This document shows positions 1-5,776 of a stretch of DNA of 9,858 nucleotides, piece by piece. The translations under genes were made by a program, and so were the position numbers. The stretch comes from an uncultured Collinsella sp. (GTDB taxonomy: Bacteria > Actinomycetota > Coriobacteriia > Coriobacteriales > Coriobacteriaceae). The DNA lies in NCBI GenBank assembly GCA_900550185.1, contig URRN01000069.1, positions 1 through 9,858 of the forward strand, given 5' to 3'. Numbering within the stretch: the stretch's first letter is position 1; each line of letters begins with the position of its first letter. A model generated the notes under the pieces. That model was not told the origin of the DNA. It saw nothing but the letters and a program-made list of their open reading frames with translations, and did no database searches.

Positions 1-11
1 CCGACACTCAA

Positions 12-602
12 TCATGCGCGGCCTTTGACCTGGTCCTTTTTAGGCGTGATGAGGTTGGAGACCGCCTTGTACACTGCAAGCGTCAATACCGAGTTAAGCA
101 CGGTCTTGATAAGGTTGAACGGCAGCACGGCAGGAATCATGAGCGGGGCGATCACATCGACCGAGCCATACCAGAACCATACGCCAATGGTAAGGTTAGC
201 GACCATAGACAGCGCCGTAGCGGCAATGACACCGAACACTAGGCCAATCACGGCACCCTTATAGGTATGCATCTTCTGGTAGACGATAGCCGCAGGCAGA
301 ATATAGCCCAGCGTGGCAACCAAGTTCATAATCGCACCAACCCAATCGCCCGTGGTAAGCGCATGGATGACGATCGCCATGGCGGCAACAGCGGTGCCGG
401 CACCAGGGCCATACGCAAATCCACACACCATCGCCGGCACCAGCGACGGGTCATACGTCAAAAACGGCGCCGAGGGAAGGATGGGCAGTTGCACGTACAT
501 AAACAGGGCGCCTAAGGCGCACATCAACGCCATGGTAACGAGCTGTTTGGTGCTCCACCTATTCGTGTTCTCAAAATGGATATGCTGCGACTGTTCAGAC
601 AT
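12..602 (-). CDS. ribU: Riboflavin ECF transporter S component, RibU family
   Basis: This 196-residue integral membrane protein is the substrate-binding S component of an energy-coupling factor (ECF) transporter. By family it binds riboflavin and works with a shared EcfT/EcfA module that is not in this window. It has about six hydrophobic segments. Residues 47-68 contain the RibU-like pattern FLTYDPSLVPA followed by GFAYGPGAG; residues 161-180 carry PFNLIKTVLNSV near the last membrane helix; and the Ala-spaced first helix (ALMCALGAL, about 25-33) fits the S-component surface that docks on EcfT. The start at 602 is chosen because AGGTGA lies just upstream. An in-frame ATG at 623 falls inside the conserved 3' end of the FMN riboswitch and is unlikely to be used. 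The riboswitch directly upstream independently supports a flavin substrate. Assignment to RibU is firm; the exact start is slightly less so. Confidence 0.93.
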   Translation of the reverse strand: MSEQSQHIHFENTNRWSTKQLVTMALMCALGALFMYVQLPILPSAPFLTYDPSLVPAMVCGFAYGPGAGTAVAAMAIVIHALTTGDWVGAIMNLVATLGYILPAAIVYQKMHTYKGAVIGLVFGVIAATALSMVANLTIGVWFWYGSVDVIAPLMIPAVLPFNLIKTVLNSVLTLAVYKAVSNLITPKKDQVKGRA

Positions 603-615
603 AAGATCACCTGCC

Positions 616-799
616 TCTTTCATCCGGACTCTAACCGTTGGTACTGGAATCTCACCAGTTCAGCCGGCATGCGAACCAACACACGCTCGGGTCGCGGACT
701 CATCGGCTCGGTCGCAGACGCCTCGCCTGCTCCGCGGCACCCCTTTGGCACCGCCCGATTTACCGCCAGTGGGGAATTCCACCCCGCCCTGAAACAGCA
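616..799 (-). ncRNA. FMN riboswitch (RFN element)
   Basis: Read on the minus strand, this leader matches the RFN aptamer in order. A GGGCGGGGTGGAATTCCCC block near 788-770 is followed by ACTGGCGGTAAAT. A GATGAGTCCGCGACCCG block lies near 703-687, then GGTGAGATTCCAGTACC, and finally ACGGTTAGAGTCCGGATG ending near 620. The aptamer binds flavin mononucleotide. The last conserved residues lie only about 15 nt before the ribU start and abut its ribosome binding site. I see no separate terminator hairpin between aptamer and start codon, so control by hiding the ribosome binding site is the likelier mode; this is an inference. The variable arm between the first and second conserved blocks is fairly long and GC-rich. 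Confidence 0.94.
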
Positions 800-805
800 C
801 TTGCA

Positions 806-833
806 AGTGTAGCACGAGCAATCGTTCGCGCAA
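806..833 (-). promoter_or_regulatory. Probable promoter of the FMN riboswitch-ribU unit
   Basis: On the minus strand a -35-like TTGCGC (828-833) is followed 16 nt later by TACACT (806-811), preceded by TG in the extended -10 position. Transcription would start near 799, exactly where the RFN aptamer begins. The fit with the aptamer start is the main support; the -35 is weak. Confidence 0.55.
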
Positions 834-910
834 GTATGCCGAGGGTAATTTGTGGTGGGGATCAGTTGCCACAACAACCACGTTCCCCACCCATCCCAAA
901 GTAGCGCGCC

Positions 911-931
911 TTTCGCGGCAAAGCCGCGAAA
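911..931. other. 9-bp hairpin between the groEL hairpin and the ribU promoter
   Basis: TTTCGCGGC (911-919) and GCCGCGAAA (923-931) are perfect inverted repeats around a 3-nt centre. The element lies about 70 bp beyond the giant hairpin that follows groEL. No T-run follows on either strand, so it is not a standard intrinsic terminator. It could still act as a secondary stop or RNA 3' end for groEL transcripts. Confidence 0.5.
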
Positions 932-1000
932 CAGCGACCGGGACACGTATTCCCAACAACCAAGTCCTCCGCCCACGCCGACCTCAAGGCCGTAAACGTA

Positions 1001-1145
1001 GGGAATCCGGGGGCGTGACGGGGGCTTCTCTCCAGAACATTCCGCAGGACGCAAAGAGGCTCCGCAGCGCGAAGCGCGATGCGGAGCCTCTTTGCATGTC
1101 CGAGGACGTTCCGGAGAGAAGCCCCCGTCACGCCCCCGGATTCCC
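1001..1145. repeat. 145-bp giant near-perfect inverted repeat (hairpin)
   Basis: The outer arms 1001-1033 and 1113-1145 are perfectly complementary over 33 bp, starting GGGAATCCGGGGGCGTGACG. The inner arms 1051-1066 and 1080-1095 are perfectly complementary over 16 bp (GCAAAGAGGCTCCGCA). The two 17-nt stretches between them (1034-1050, 1096-1112) pair only in part, for example GAAC/GTTC and GGAC/GTCC. The centre is 13 nt and itself contains GCGC-GAA-GCGC. It starts 26 bp after the groEL stop, so any groEL transcript that reaches it would fold into a very stable stem; an mRNA 3' end or terminator role is plausible, although there is no T-run. It could equally be a dispersed palindromic or MITE-like element. 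The structure is certain; the function is not known. Confidence 0.95.
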
Positions 1146-1171
1146 GGTGGGAGTTCTAGACCTTGTCGGCC

Positions 1172-2809
1172 TTAGTACATACCGCCGCCCTGCTGACCAG
1201 CGGTAGCAGCAGCGATAGCGTCCTCAAGCTGAGTGTTCTTGGGCACATCGGAGACGGTGGCCTCGGTGATGAGGATCAGGCTGGCGACAGAAGCAGCGTT
1301 CTGCAGGGTGACGCGGCTGACCTTGACGGGGTCGAGGACGCCCATCTCGATCATGTCGCCCCACTCGCCGTTGGCAGAGTTGAGACCCTGGCCGGCGGGC
1401 AGCTCGGCAACCTTGTCGACCACGACAGCGCCCTCAAAGCCAGCGTTCTTGGCGATGGTAGCGACCGGAGCGGTCAGAGCCTTCTTGACGATATCGACGC
1501 CAATCTTCTCCTCGGGGTCGTCGATCTCAACAGCGTCGAGCGCAGGAGCAGCGTCCATGAAGGCGACGCCGCCGCCAGCGACAATGCCCTCCTCGACAGC
1601 AGCGCGGGTAGCCTGCAGGGCGTCCTCGACGCGATGCTTGATCTCCTTGAGCTCGGACTCGGTAGCAGCGCCGACCTTGATGACGGCAACGCCACCGGAG
1701 AGCTTGGCCAGGCGCTCCTGGAGCTTCTCACGGTCGAAGTCAGAGGTGGTGTTCTCCATCTCGCCCTTGATCTGAGCGATGCGGGCGTCGATGGCCTCCT
1801 TGGAGCCAGCGCCGCCGACGACGACGGTGTTGTCCTTGGAGATGGTGACGGACTTAGCGGTACCGAGCATATCGGCGGTAATGTCAGCGACCTTCACGCC
1901 CAGCTCGTCCAGAGCGGCCTGGCCACCGGTGAGGACGGCGATGTCCTCGAGGATGCGCTTGCGGCGATCGCCGTAGCCCGGAGCCTTGACGGCGCAGACG
2001 TTGAGGGCGCCACGGATCTTGTTGAGGACGAGGGTCGGCAGAGCCTCGCCATCGATGTCCTCAGCGATGATGAGCAGGCCACGGCCAGCGCGCTGGACAG
2101 CCTCGAGAACAGGCATGATGTCCTGGACGCTGGAGATCTTCTGGTCGGTGATGAGGATGTACGGATCCTTCATCACGGCCTCCATGCGGTCGTTATCCGT
2201 GACGAAGTAAGCGGAGACATAGCCCTTGTCGAACTGCATGCCCTCGACGGTGTCGATGGTGATGTCGAACGTCTGGGAATCCTCGACGGTGATGACGCCA
2301 TCCTTGCCCACGACCTCCATGGCCTCGGCGATCTTCTCGCCGACCTCGGGGTCACCGGCGGAGATGGTACCGACGGAAGCAATCTGCTCCTTGGTCTCGA
2401 CCGGCTTGGCCTGCTTCTTCATCTCGGCGACGGCGGCGTTGACGGCCTTGTCGATGCCGCGACGGATGGCCAGCGGGTTAGCGCCAGCGGCGACGTTGCG
2501 CAGACCGTCGTTGACGATGGCTTGAGCGAGCAGGGTTGCGGTGGTGGTGCCGTCACCCACGGTGTCGTTGGTCTTGGTGGCGACCTCCTTCACCAGCTGA
2601 GCGCCCATGTTCTCGATGTTGTCCTCGAGCTCGATCTCCTTAGCGACGGAAACGCCGTCGTTGGTGATGGTCGGGGCACCGAACGTGCGCTGCAGAGCGA
2701 CGTAACGGCCCTTGGGGCCCATGGTGACGGTAACGGCATCGGCCAGAGTGTTGACGCCCTTGGCAAGCTTAGCGCGGGCATCGGTGTTGAACGTAATGTT
2801 CTTTGCCAT
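1172..2809 (-). CDS. groEL: Chaperonin GroEL (Hsp60, 60 kDa)
   Basis: A 545-residue cytosolic chaperonin, the usual family length, which forms the tetradecameric ATP-driven folding chamber capped by GroES. Visible motifs are VTMGPKGR (28-35) and TNDGVSVAKEI (49-59), and the nucleotide-site block around GDGTTTATLLAQ (85-96), where Asp86 matches the catalytic Asp87 of the E. coli protein. A conserved VEEGIVAGGGVA block lies in the second equatorial half. The C-terminus is a short Gly-Met tail ending GGGMY. The residue after GPKGR is Tyr rather than the common Asn, which I believe is usual in this class of bacteria. A GGAGG ribosome binding site lies at 2820-2824. It follows groES by 96 bp. That gap holds a small possible hairpin (CGCCGC at 2845-2850, GCGGCG at 2864-2869). 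Its 3' end faces the giant inverted repeat at 1001-1145. Confidence 0.99.
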   Translation of the reverse strand: MAKNITFNTDARAKLAKGVNTLADAVTVTMGPKGRYVALQRTFGAPTITNDGVSVAKEIELEDNIENMGAQLVKEVATKTNDTVGDGTTTATLLAQAIVNDGLRNVAAGANPLAIRRGIDKAVNAAVAEMKKQAKPVETKEQIASVGTISAGDPEVGEKIAEAMEVVGKDGVITVEDSQTFDITIDTVEGMQFDKGYVSAYFVTDNDRMEAVMKDPYILITDQKISSVQDIMPVLEAVQRAGRGLLIIAEDIDGEALPTLVLNKIRGALNVCAVKAPGYGDRRKRILEDIAVLTGGQAALDELGVKVADITADMLGTAKSVTISKDNTVVVGGAGSKEAIDARIAQIKGEMENTTSDFDREKLQERLAKLSGGVAVIKVGAATESELKEIKHRVEDALQATRAAVEEGIVAGGGVAFMDAAPALDAVEIDDPEEKIGVDIVKKALTAPVATIAKNAGFEGAVVVDKVAELPAGQGLNSANGEWGDMIEMGVLDPVKVSRVTLQNAASVASLILITEATVSDVPKNTQLEDAIAAATAGQQGGGMY

Positions 2810-2905
2810 GGTAGGTAATCCTCCAAAAGAAATGTGACTCGCGTCGCCGCTTCCGAGTCCTATGCGGCGGGCGCGTTCAAAGACGAATCAGAGATTCTGA
2901 CGAGA

Positions 2906-3199
2906 CTAGGCCTCGACGACAGCGTAGATGTCGTCGGCGCGCATCAGCAGATACTTCTCGCCGTCGACCTTGACCTCGTTGCCACCGAACTTACCATAGA
3001 TGACAACGTCACCGACCTTGACGTCCATGGGGATGCGCTCACCCTTGTCGTTGACCTTGCCGGCGCCAACGGCAACGATGGTGCCGCGCTGCGGCTTCTC
3101 CTGGGCGTTGCTGGCGATATACAGACCAGAAGCGGTCTTCTGCTCGGCCTCGTCGGGCTTGACCAGGACGCGATCTGCAAGCGGCTTCAAAGACGACAT
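2906..3199 (-). CDS. groES: Co-chaperonin GroES (Hsp10)
   Basis: A 97-residue protein of normal family length that forms the heptameric lid of the GroEL chamber. The N-terminal LKPLADRVLVKPDEAEQ is typical. The mobile loop (about residues 18-34) contains SGLYI, the hydrophobic tip that contacts GroEL. Later motifs are RGTIVAVGAGK, VKVGDVVIYGKFGG and the C-terminal YLLMRADDIYAVVEA. The start at 3199 is preceded by a strong AAAGGAGG with good spacing. An in-frame ATG 33 nt further upstream would add a non-conserved, charged leader and lies before that ribosome binding site, so it is rejected. It is the first gene of a groES-groEL operon. The upstream region carries several symmetric elements that may control heat-shock expression. 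Confidence 0.98.
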   Translation of the reverse strand: MSSLKPLADRVLVKPDEAEQKTASGLYIASNAQEKPQRGTIVAVGAGKVNDKGERIPMDVKVGDVVIYGKFGGNEVKVDGEKYLLMRADDIYAVVEA

Positions 3200-3221
3200 G
3201 CTTGTTTCCTCCTTTTTGGGC

Positions 3222-3240
3222 CGCGCGGTCATACCACGCG
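3222..3240 (-). promoter_or_regulatory. Hairpin in the groES leader next to the ribosome binding site
   Basis: In the minus-strand RNA, CGCGUGGU and ACCGCGCG pair over 8 bp (one G-U pair) around a 3-nt loop. It sits only a few nt upstream of the AAAGGAGG of groES. It may stabilise the 5' end of the operon mRNA or affect ribosome access. The pairing is read directly; the role is inferred. Confidence 0.55.
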
Positions 3241-3291
3241 AATTAACCCTTTTTGTTTGCGTACGCGTTGAATGGTACCCACGAATGGCGG

Positions 3292-3311
3292 GTTATACAA
3301 CACGGAGTCAA
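3292..3311 (-). promoter_or_regulatory. Possible groES-groEL promoter elements
   Basis: The minus strand shows TATAAC at 3292-3297, a fair -10 hexamer, about 90 bp before the groES start. The best -35-like hexamer, TTGACT (3306-3311), is only 8 nt upstream, too close for a normal pair. At a normal 17-nt spacing the -35 position is poor. The promoter may depend on an activator or an alternative sigma factor, or may lie elsewhere in this region. Confidence 0.3.
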
Positions 3312-3327
3312 AAAATCTTATTTTTTG
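3309..3327. promoter_or_regulatory. A/T-rich palindrome upstream of groES
   Basis: CAAAAAAT, a 3-nt centre and ATTTTTTG form a perfect 8-bp inverted repeat just upstream of the putative groES -10. This placement and symmetry suit a regulator binding site or a bent A-tract. It does not match the HspR HAIR site or a tandem CtsR site. Confidence 0.45.
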
Positions 3328-3351
3328 GCACTTAGATTTTCTGAATGCCGG
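3325..3351 (-). promoter_or_regulatory. Degenerate CIRCE-like inverted repeat (candidate HrcA site)
   Basis: On the minus strand CCGGCATTC is followed, after exactly 9 nt, by AAGTGCCAA. The HrcA operator CIRCE is TTAGCACTC, 9 nt, GAGTGCTAA. The match is 12 of 18 arm positions, and 5 of 6 in each inner hexamer. Exact spacing and location upstream of groES are in favour. Low arm similarity and a position upstream of the likely -10 are against. Confidence 0.35.
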
Positions 3352-3399
3352 AGCCACACGGGAGCCAGGTTAACTAATTCGGTCCCGGCATTCAGAAAA
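3337..3399. repeat. 15-bp perfect inverted repeat with 33-nt spacer
   Basis: TTTTCTGAATGCCGG (3337-3351) is the exact reverse complement of CCGGCATTCAGAAAA (3385-3399). Neither strand has a T-run after the second arm, so it does not look like an intrinsic terminator. The left arm overlaps the CIRCE-like element. It may be a paired operator or the end of a small repeat element. Confidence 0.85.
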
Positions 3400-3820
3400 G
3401 TCAGTGCAGCAAAATGGCGATGCGGACAGCGACTTGGGCATGGTTTTCGCCGCTCGCACGGGTCCCCTGGGGAGCAGCGTGCATTTTTGGGAGTTTTCAG
3501 CAGGCCAGGACGGCTGCATACGCGCCGGACACACCATATTGGTCCCAAGAACGCCTTTGACCGGCGATTTGGGTCGACGGGCAAACCCCGTCAGGACAAA
3601 AAAGCGTGCCTCGCGCCGCACCGGACCCCAAAATGACGTCGATCTCCGCAATGCCACCCGACTGCAGCGGCACAGGCAGAGCTCGCGGTGCTGAATACTC
3701 CGTTTTTTGCACGGCGCGGACGGGGGTACATCAGGATCCGGAAGAACATTCCAGCCTTTTTATGCAATTCGTAATGGAAAGTACGCAAAACACCTAGAGA
3801 TAGCATTGCTGCTGTCCAAA
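3400..3820. other. Stretch without a convincing gene
   Basis: This stretch lies upstream of groES and downstream of the amidohydrolase terminator. Open frames exist on both strands, the neatest being a minus-strand GTG-started frame at 3497-3712. None has a ribosome binding site, a recognisable domain or the strong codon bias of the neighbours. Small symmetric sites are present: TCCCC-T-GGGGA at 3463-3473, and GACGGG/CCCGTC at 3576-3592 around a 5-nt loop. The stretch could be a decayed gene or an intergenic repeat element. I see no RNA family I can name. Confidence 0.5.
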
Positions 3821-3858
3821 TTGGGCGCGGGGCGGCGGCGCCTCCGCCCCGCGCCCAA
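3821..3858. other. Strong GC-rich hairpin, possible secondary terminator
   Basis: TTGGGCGCGGGGCGG (3821-3835) pairs perfectly with CCGCCCCGCGCCCAA (3844-3858) over 15 bp with an 8-nt loop. On the minus strand it lies downstream of the amidohydrolase terminator and is followed by a weak TTTGG. It may be a backup terminator or an insulator before groES. Confidence 0.6.
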
Positions 3859-3904
3859 ATCAAGCAGAGCGGGGACGCTCCTAACGAACCCCCCATTTGC
3901 AAAC

Positions 3905-3952
3905 AAACGCGGCTCGAGCGCCATCCCAAAATAGGCTGCACGAGCCGCGTTT
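3905..3952 (-). terminator. Intrinsic terminator of the Amidohydrolase_3 gene
   Basis: AAACGCGGCTCG (3905-3916) and CGAGCCGCGTTT (3941-3952) pair over 12 bp around a 24-nt loop that can pair a little further. Read on the minus strand, the stem ends in TTT and continues TTTGTTTG-like. It starts 19 nt after the gene's stop codon. Confidence 0.75.
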
Positions 3953-3970
3953 AACGGTACGACATGAATA

Positions 3971-5608
3971 TTAGCGCTCGTAGACCAGGTTGCCGGCTAG
4001 GTAGGTGGCTTGGACTTTGGTGGCTTGGAGTTCTTGGGGGTCGATGGTGAGTGGGTTTTGGTCCAGGACTACCAGGTCGGCGTATTTGCCGGGTTCTAGG
4101 CTGCCGAGGTTTTGCTCGTCGCCCGCTGCATAGGCGCTGCCCAGGGTGTAGTTGCGCAGAGCCGTTGCCGCATCGATACGCTCGCTCGGCAGCCAACCGC
4201 CCTCGGGCCAGTGGCTTTTGGGGTCCTGGCGCGTGATGGCCGTGTAGAGCACGTTCATGCTGGTAACGGGCGTGATAGGGCTGTCAGTACCGAAGGCTTG
4301 GCGGATGCCGCGCTGCTTATAGGTCGCAAACGGCCACATGATGCGGCTACGCTCCAAGCCCAGGTCGCGCTCCGGACCACCCGGGTCGAGTGTGATATGA
4401 CAGGGCTGGCTCGAGGCGACCACGTTGAGCTTGCGCAGGCGATCGATATCCTCGGGCAAGAGGTTCTCCAGATGCTCGAGCGTGTTATGACCGTGCTGGG
4501 GCAGGCCGTACAGCTCTACCGCCTCCTCAAAGATATCGAGCGCAGCATGGATGGCGCCGTCGCCGATAACGTGGATGCGCACGGTGTGGCCGCGCTCGGC
4601 TGCCGCCAGGACCAGCTTGCGCATGCGCTCGACGGGAACCGTCAGGCGACCTTGATCGCCCGGGAAGCGCGGGTTGGTATAGGGATCGGTGAGATAGGCC
4701 GTGTGTTCGCTCGACACGCCGTCGAAGAACTGTTTAAATCCTGGCGCCGAGAGCAGCGCGTTGTTCGCGTAGCGGGTCTGGAGTTCTTCCAAGCGCGATT
4801 GGTCATCCAGCAGCGTGGGAAACAGATGGGCGCGGATGCCCAGCTTGCCGGCGGCCTGCAGCCTGTCGTAAACATCGTCGCGAATAAAGTCGCAGCCCGG
4901 CATGGGCATGAGCGACATATCGCAGATTGAGGTGATGCCCTGCTCGGCCATACGCTTCATCTGGTCGGCGTAAGCGCTCGCGATGCGATCCTCGCCCAGC
5001 CACTCAAGACAGCGCGGCAGCAGCTGCATGGCCGCAGCCTCGTGAGCGATGCCCGTGAGTTCGCCATTTGCATTCTTGTCGTAGCTGCCGCCCGCCGGCG
5101 GCTCGCTGTCACGCGTCACGCCGAGGGCTTCGAGTGCGCGGCTGTTGAGCCACAGGGTATGCCCGTCGCCCGAATACATAACACAGGGGCGATCGGGGAA
5201 GGCGGCGTCGAGGGAGGCCTTGGTAGGATGCTCGGGCGGATCCCAGCGGTAATCGCGCCAGCCCTGGGTCACGACCCAGGCGTCGTCGGGCAGGCCCTGG
5301 GAAAACTCGAGCGCATGCTGCACCAGTGCCGCCTCGGACGTGCCCATATCCATGAGCATATACGGCGAGGAACCGACCGAGGTATGGAAGAAGTGCAGGT
5401 GCGCATCATGGAAACCGGGGCAGATGAATTGCTCGCCGTAGTCGACCACCGGCGTGGCAGCAGGGGCGGCGGCAATCACGTCATCGGGCGCGCCGACTGC
5501 GACGATGCGATCACCCGCGATGGCGATCGCCAACTCGCGGGCGGCATCGATGCCGTCTTGGGCGGTAAAAACGTTCTTGGAGCGGATAATCCGATCGATA
5601 TGTTGCAT
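3971..5608 (-). CDS. Amidohydrolase_3 family metal-dependent hydrolase (YtcJ-like)
   Basis: A 545-residue cytosolic protein, normal for the YtcJ-like Amidohydrolase_3 family. The substrate is unknown. The N-terminal small beta domain (about 5-62) leads into the metal-binding strand CPGFHDAHLHF (63-73), whose His70 and His72 form the HxH pair. The TIM-barrel continues with FKQFFDGVSSEHTAYL (291-306, Lys292), RIHVIGDGAIHAALD (344-358, His346), a Glu-His pair at 378-379, ASSQPCH (398-404) and FGTDSP (439-444, Asp442). The C-terminus has the usual LGSLEPGKYADLVVLDQNPL. There is no signal peptide. The start at 5608 is preferred because GGGGA lies 6-7 nt upstream; in-frame ATGs at 5614 and 5620 are alternatives. 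The reading frame stays open far upstream, but that part is antisense to the divergent M20 gene. Family assignment is firm, biochemical role open. Confidence 0.93.
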   Translation of the reverse strand: MQHIDRIIRSKNVFTAQDGIDAARELAIAIAGDRIVAVGAPDDVIAAAPAATPVVDYGEQFICPGFHDAHLHFFHTSVGSSPYMLMDMGTSEAALVQHALEFSQGLPDDAWVVTQGWRDYRWDPPEHPTKASLDAAFPDRPCVMYSGDGHTLWLNSRALEALGVTRDSEPPAGGSYDKNANGELTGIAHEAAAMQLLPRCLEWLGEDRIASAYADQMKRMAEQGITSICDMSLMPMPGCDFIRDDVYDRLQAAGKLGIRAHLFPTLLDDQSRLEELQTRYANNALLSAPGFKQFFDGVSSEHTAYLTDPYTNPRFPGDQGRLTVPVERMRKLVLAAAERGHTVRIHVIGDGAIHAALDIFEEAVELYGLPQHGHNTLEHLENLLPEDIDRLRKLNVVASSQPCHITLDPGGPERDLGLERSRIMWPFATYKQRGIRQAFGTDSPITPVTSMNVLYTAITRQDPKSHWPEGGWLPSERIDAATALRNYTLGSAYAAGDEQNLGSLEPGKYADLVVLDQNPLTIDPQELQATKVQATYLAGNLVYER

Positions 5609-5695
5609 GGGCATCCCCATCTCTGGCAGGAAATTCAACACCCCCGAGTGTACTCCCCCACTCTTGTTACAAAACCCCAAGCGGCAAACGGCAAC

Positions 5696-5725
5696 TTTAC
5701 CAGCCCTAGCGGCAGGTGGCATACT
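5696..5725 (+). promoter_or_regulatory. Probable promoter of the M20 hydrolase gene
   Basis: TTTACC (5696-5701) and CATACT (5720-5725) are separated by 18 nt, and TG lies in the extended -10 position. Transcription would begin near 5732, giving a leader of about 45 nt. No equally good promoter is seen for the divergent minus-strand gene. Confidence 0.5.
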
Positions 5726-5776
5726 GGAGAAAGCCTGTACGATTTTGCGATCAACCCAGCAAGGAGCAAATCGACC

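Noticed and set aside
603..623. Earlier ribU start giving seven more residues
   Set aside because: That ATG is part of the conserved GGAUG tail of the FMN aptamer; the ATG at 602 has its own ribosome binding site.
620..1206. Open frames on both strands across the riboswitch and giant palindrome
   Set aside because: They only translate structured non-coding DNA; parts of the two strands give near-identical peptides because of the inverted repeat.
1163..2818. 551-residue open frame on the plus strand opposite groEL
   Set aside because: It is the mirror of a strongly codon-biased groEL gene; its Leu/Asp/Gly/Val-rich product has no domain, and GroEL is unmistakable on the other strand.
3292..3311. 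TTGACT plus TATAAC as a standard sigma-70 promoter
   Set aside because: The two hexamers are only 8 nt apart, too close to act together; kept only as a low-confidence promoter region.
3591..3941. 116-residue minus-strand frame
   Set aside because: It crosses the amidohydrolase terminator and the GC hairpin, and has no ribosome binding site or recognisable domain.
5042..5776. Upstream extension of the M20 frame
   Set aside because: It lies antisense to the amidohydrolase gene; the M20 start at 5777 has AAGGAG and matches family length.
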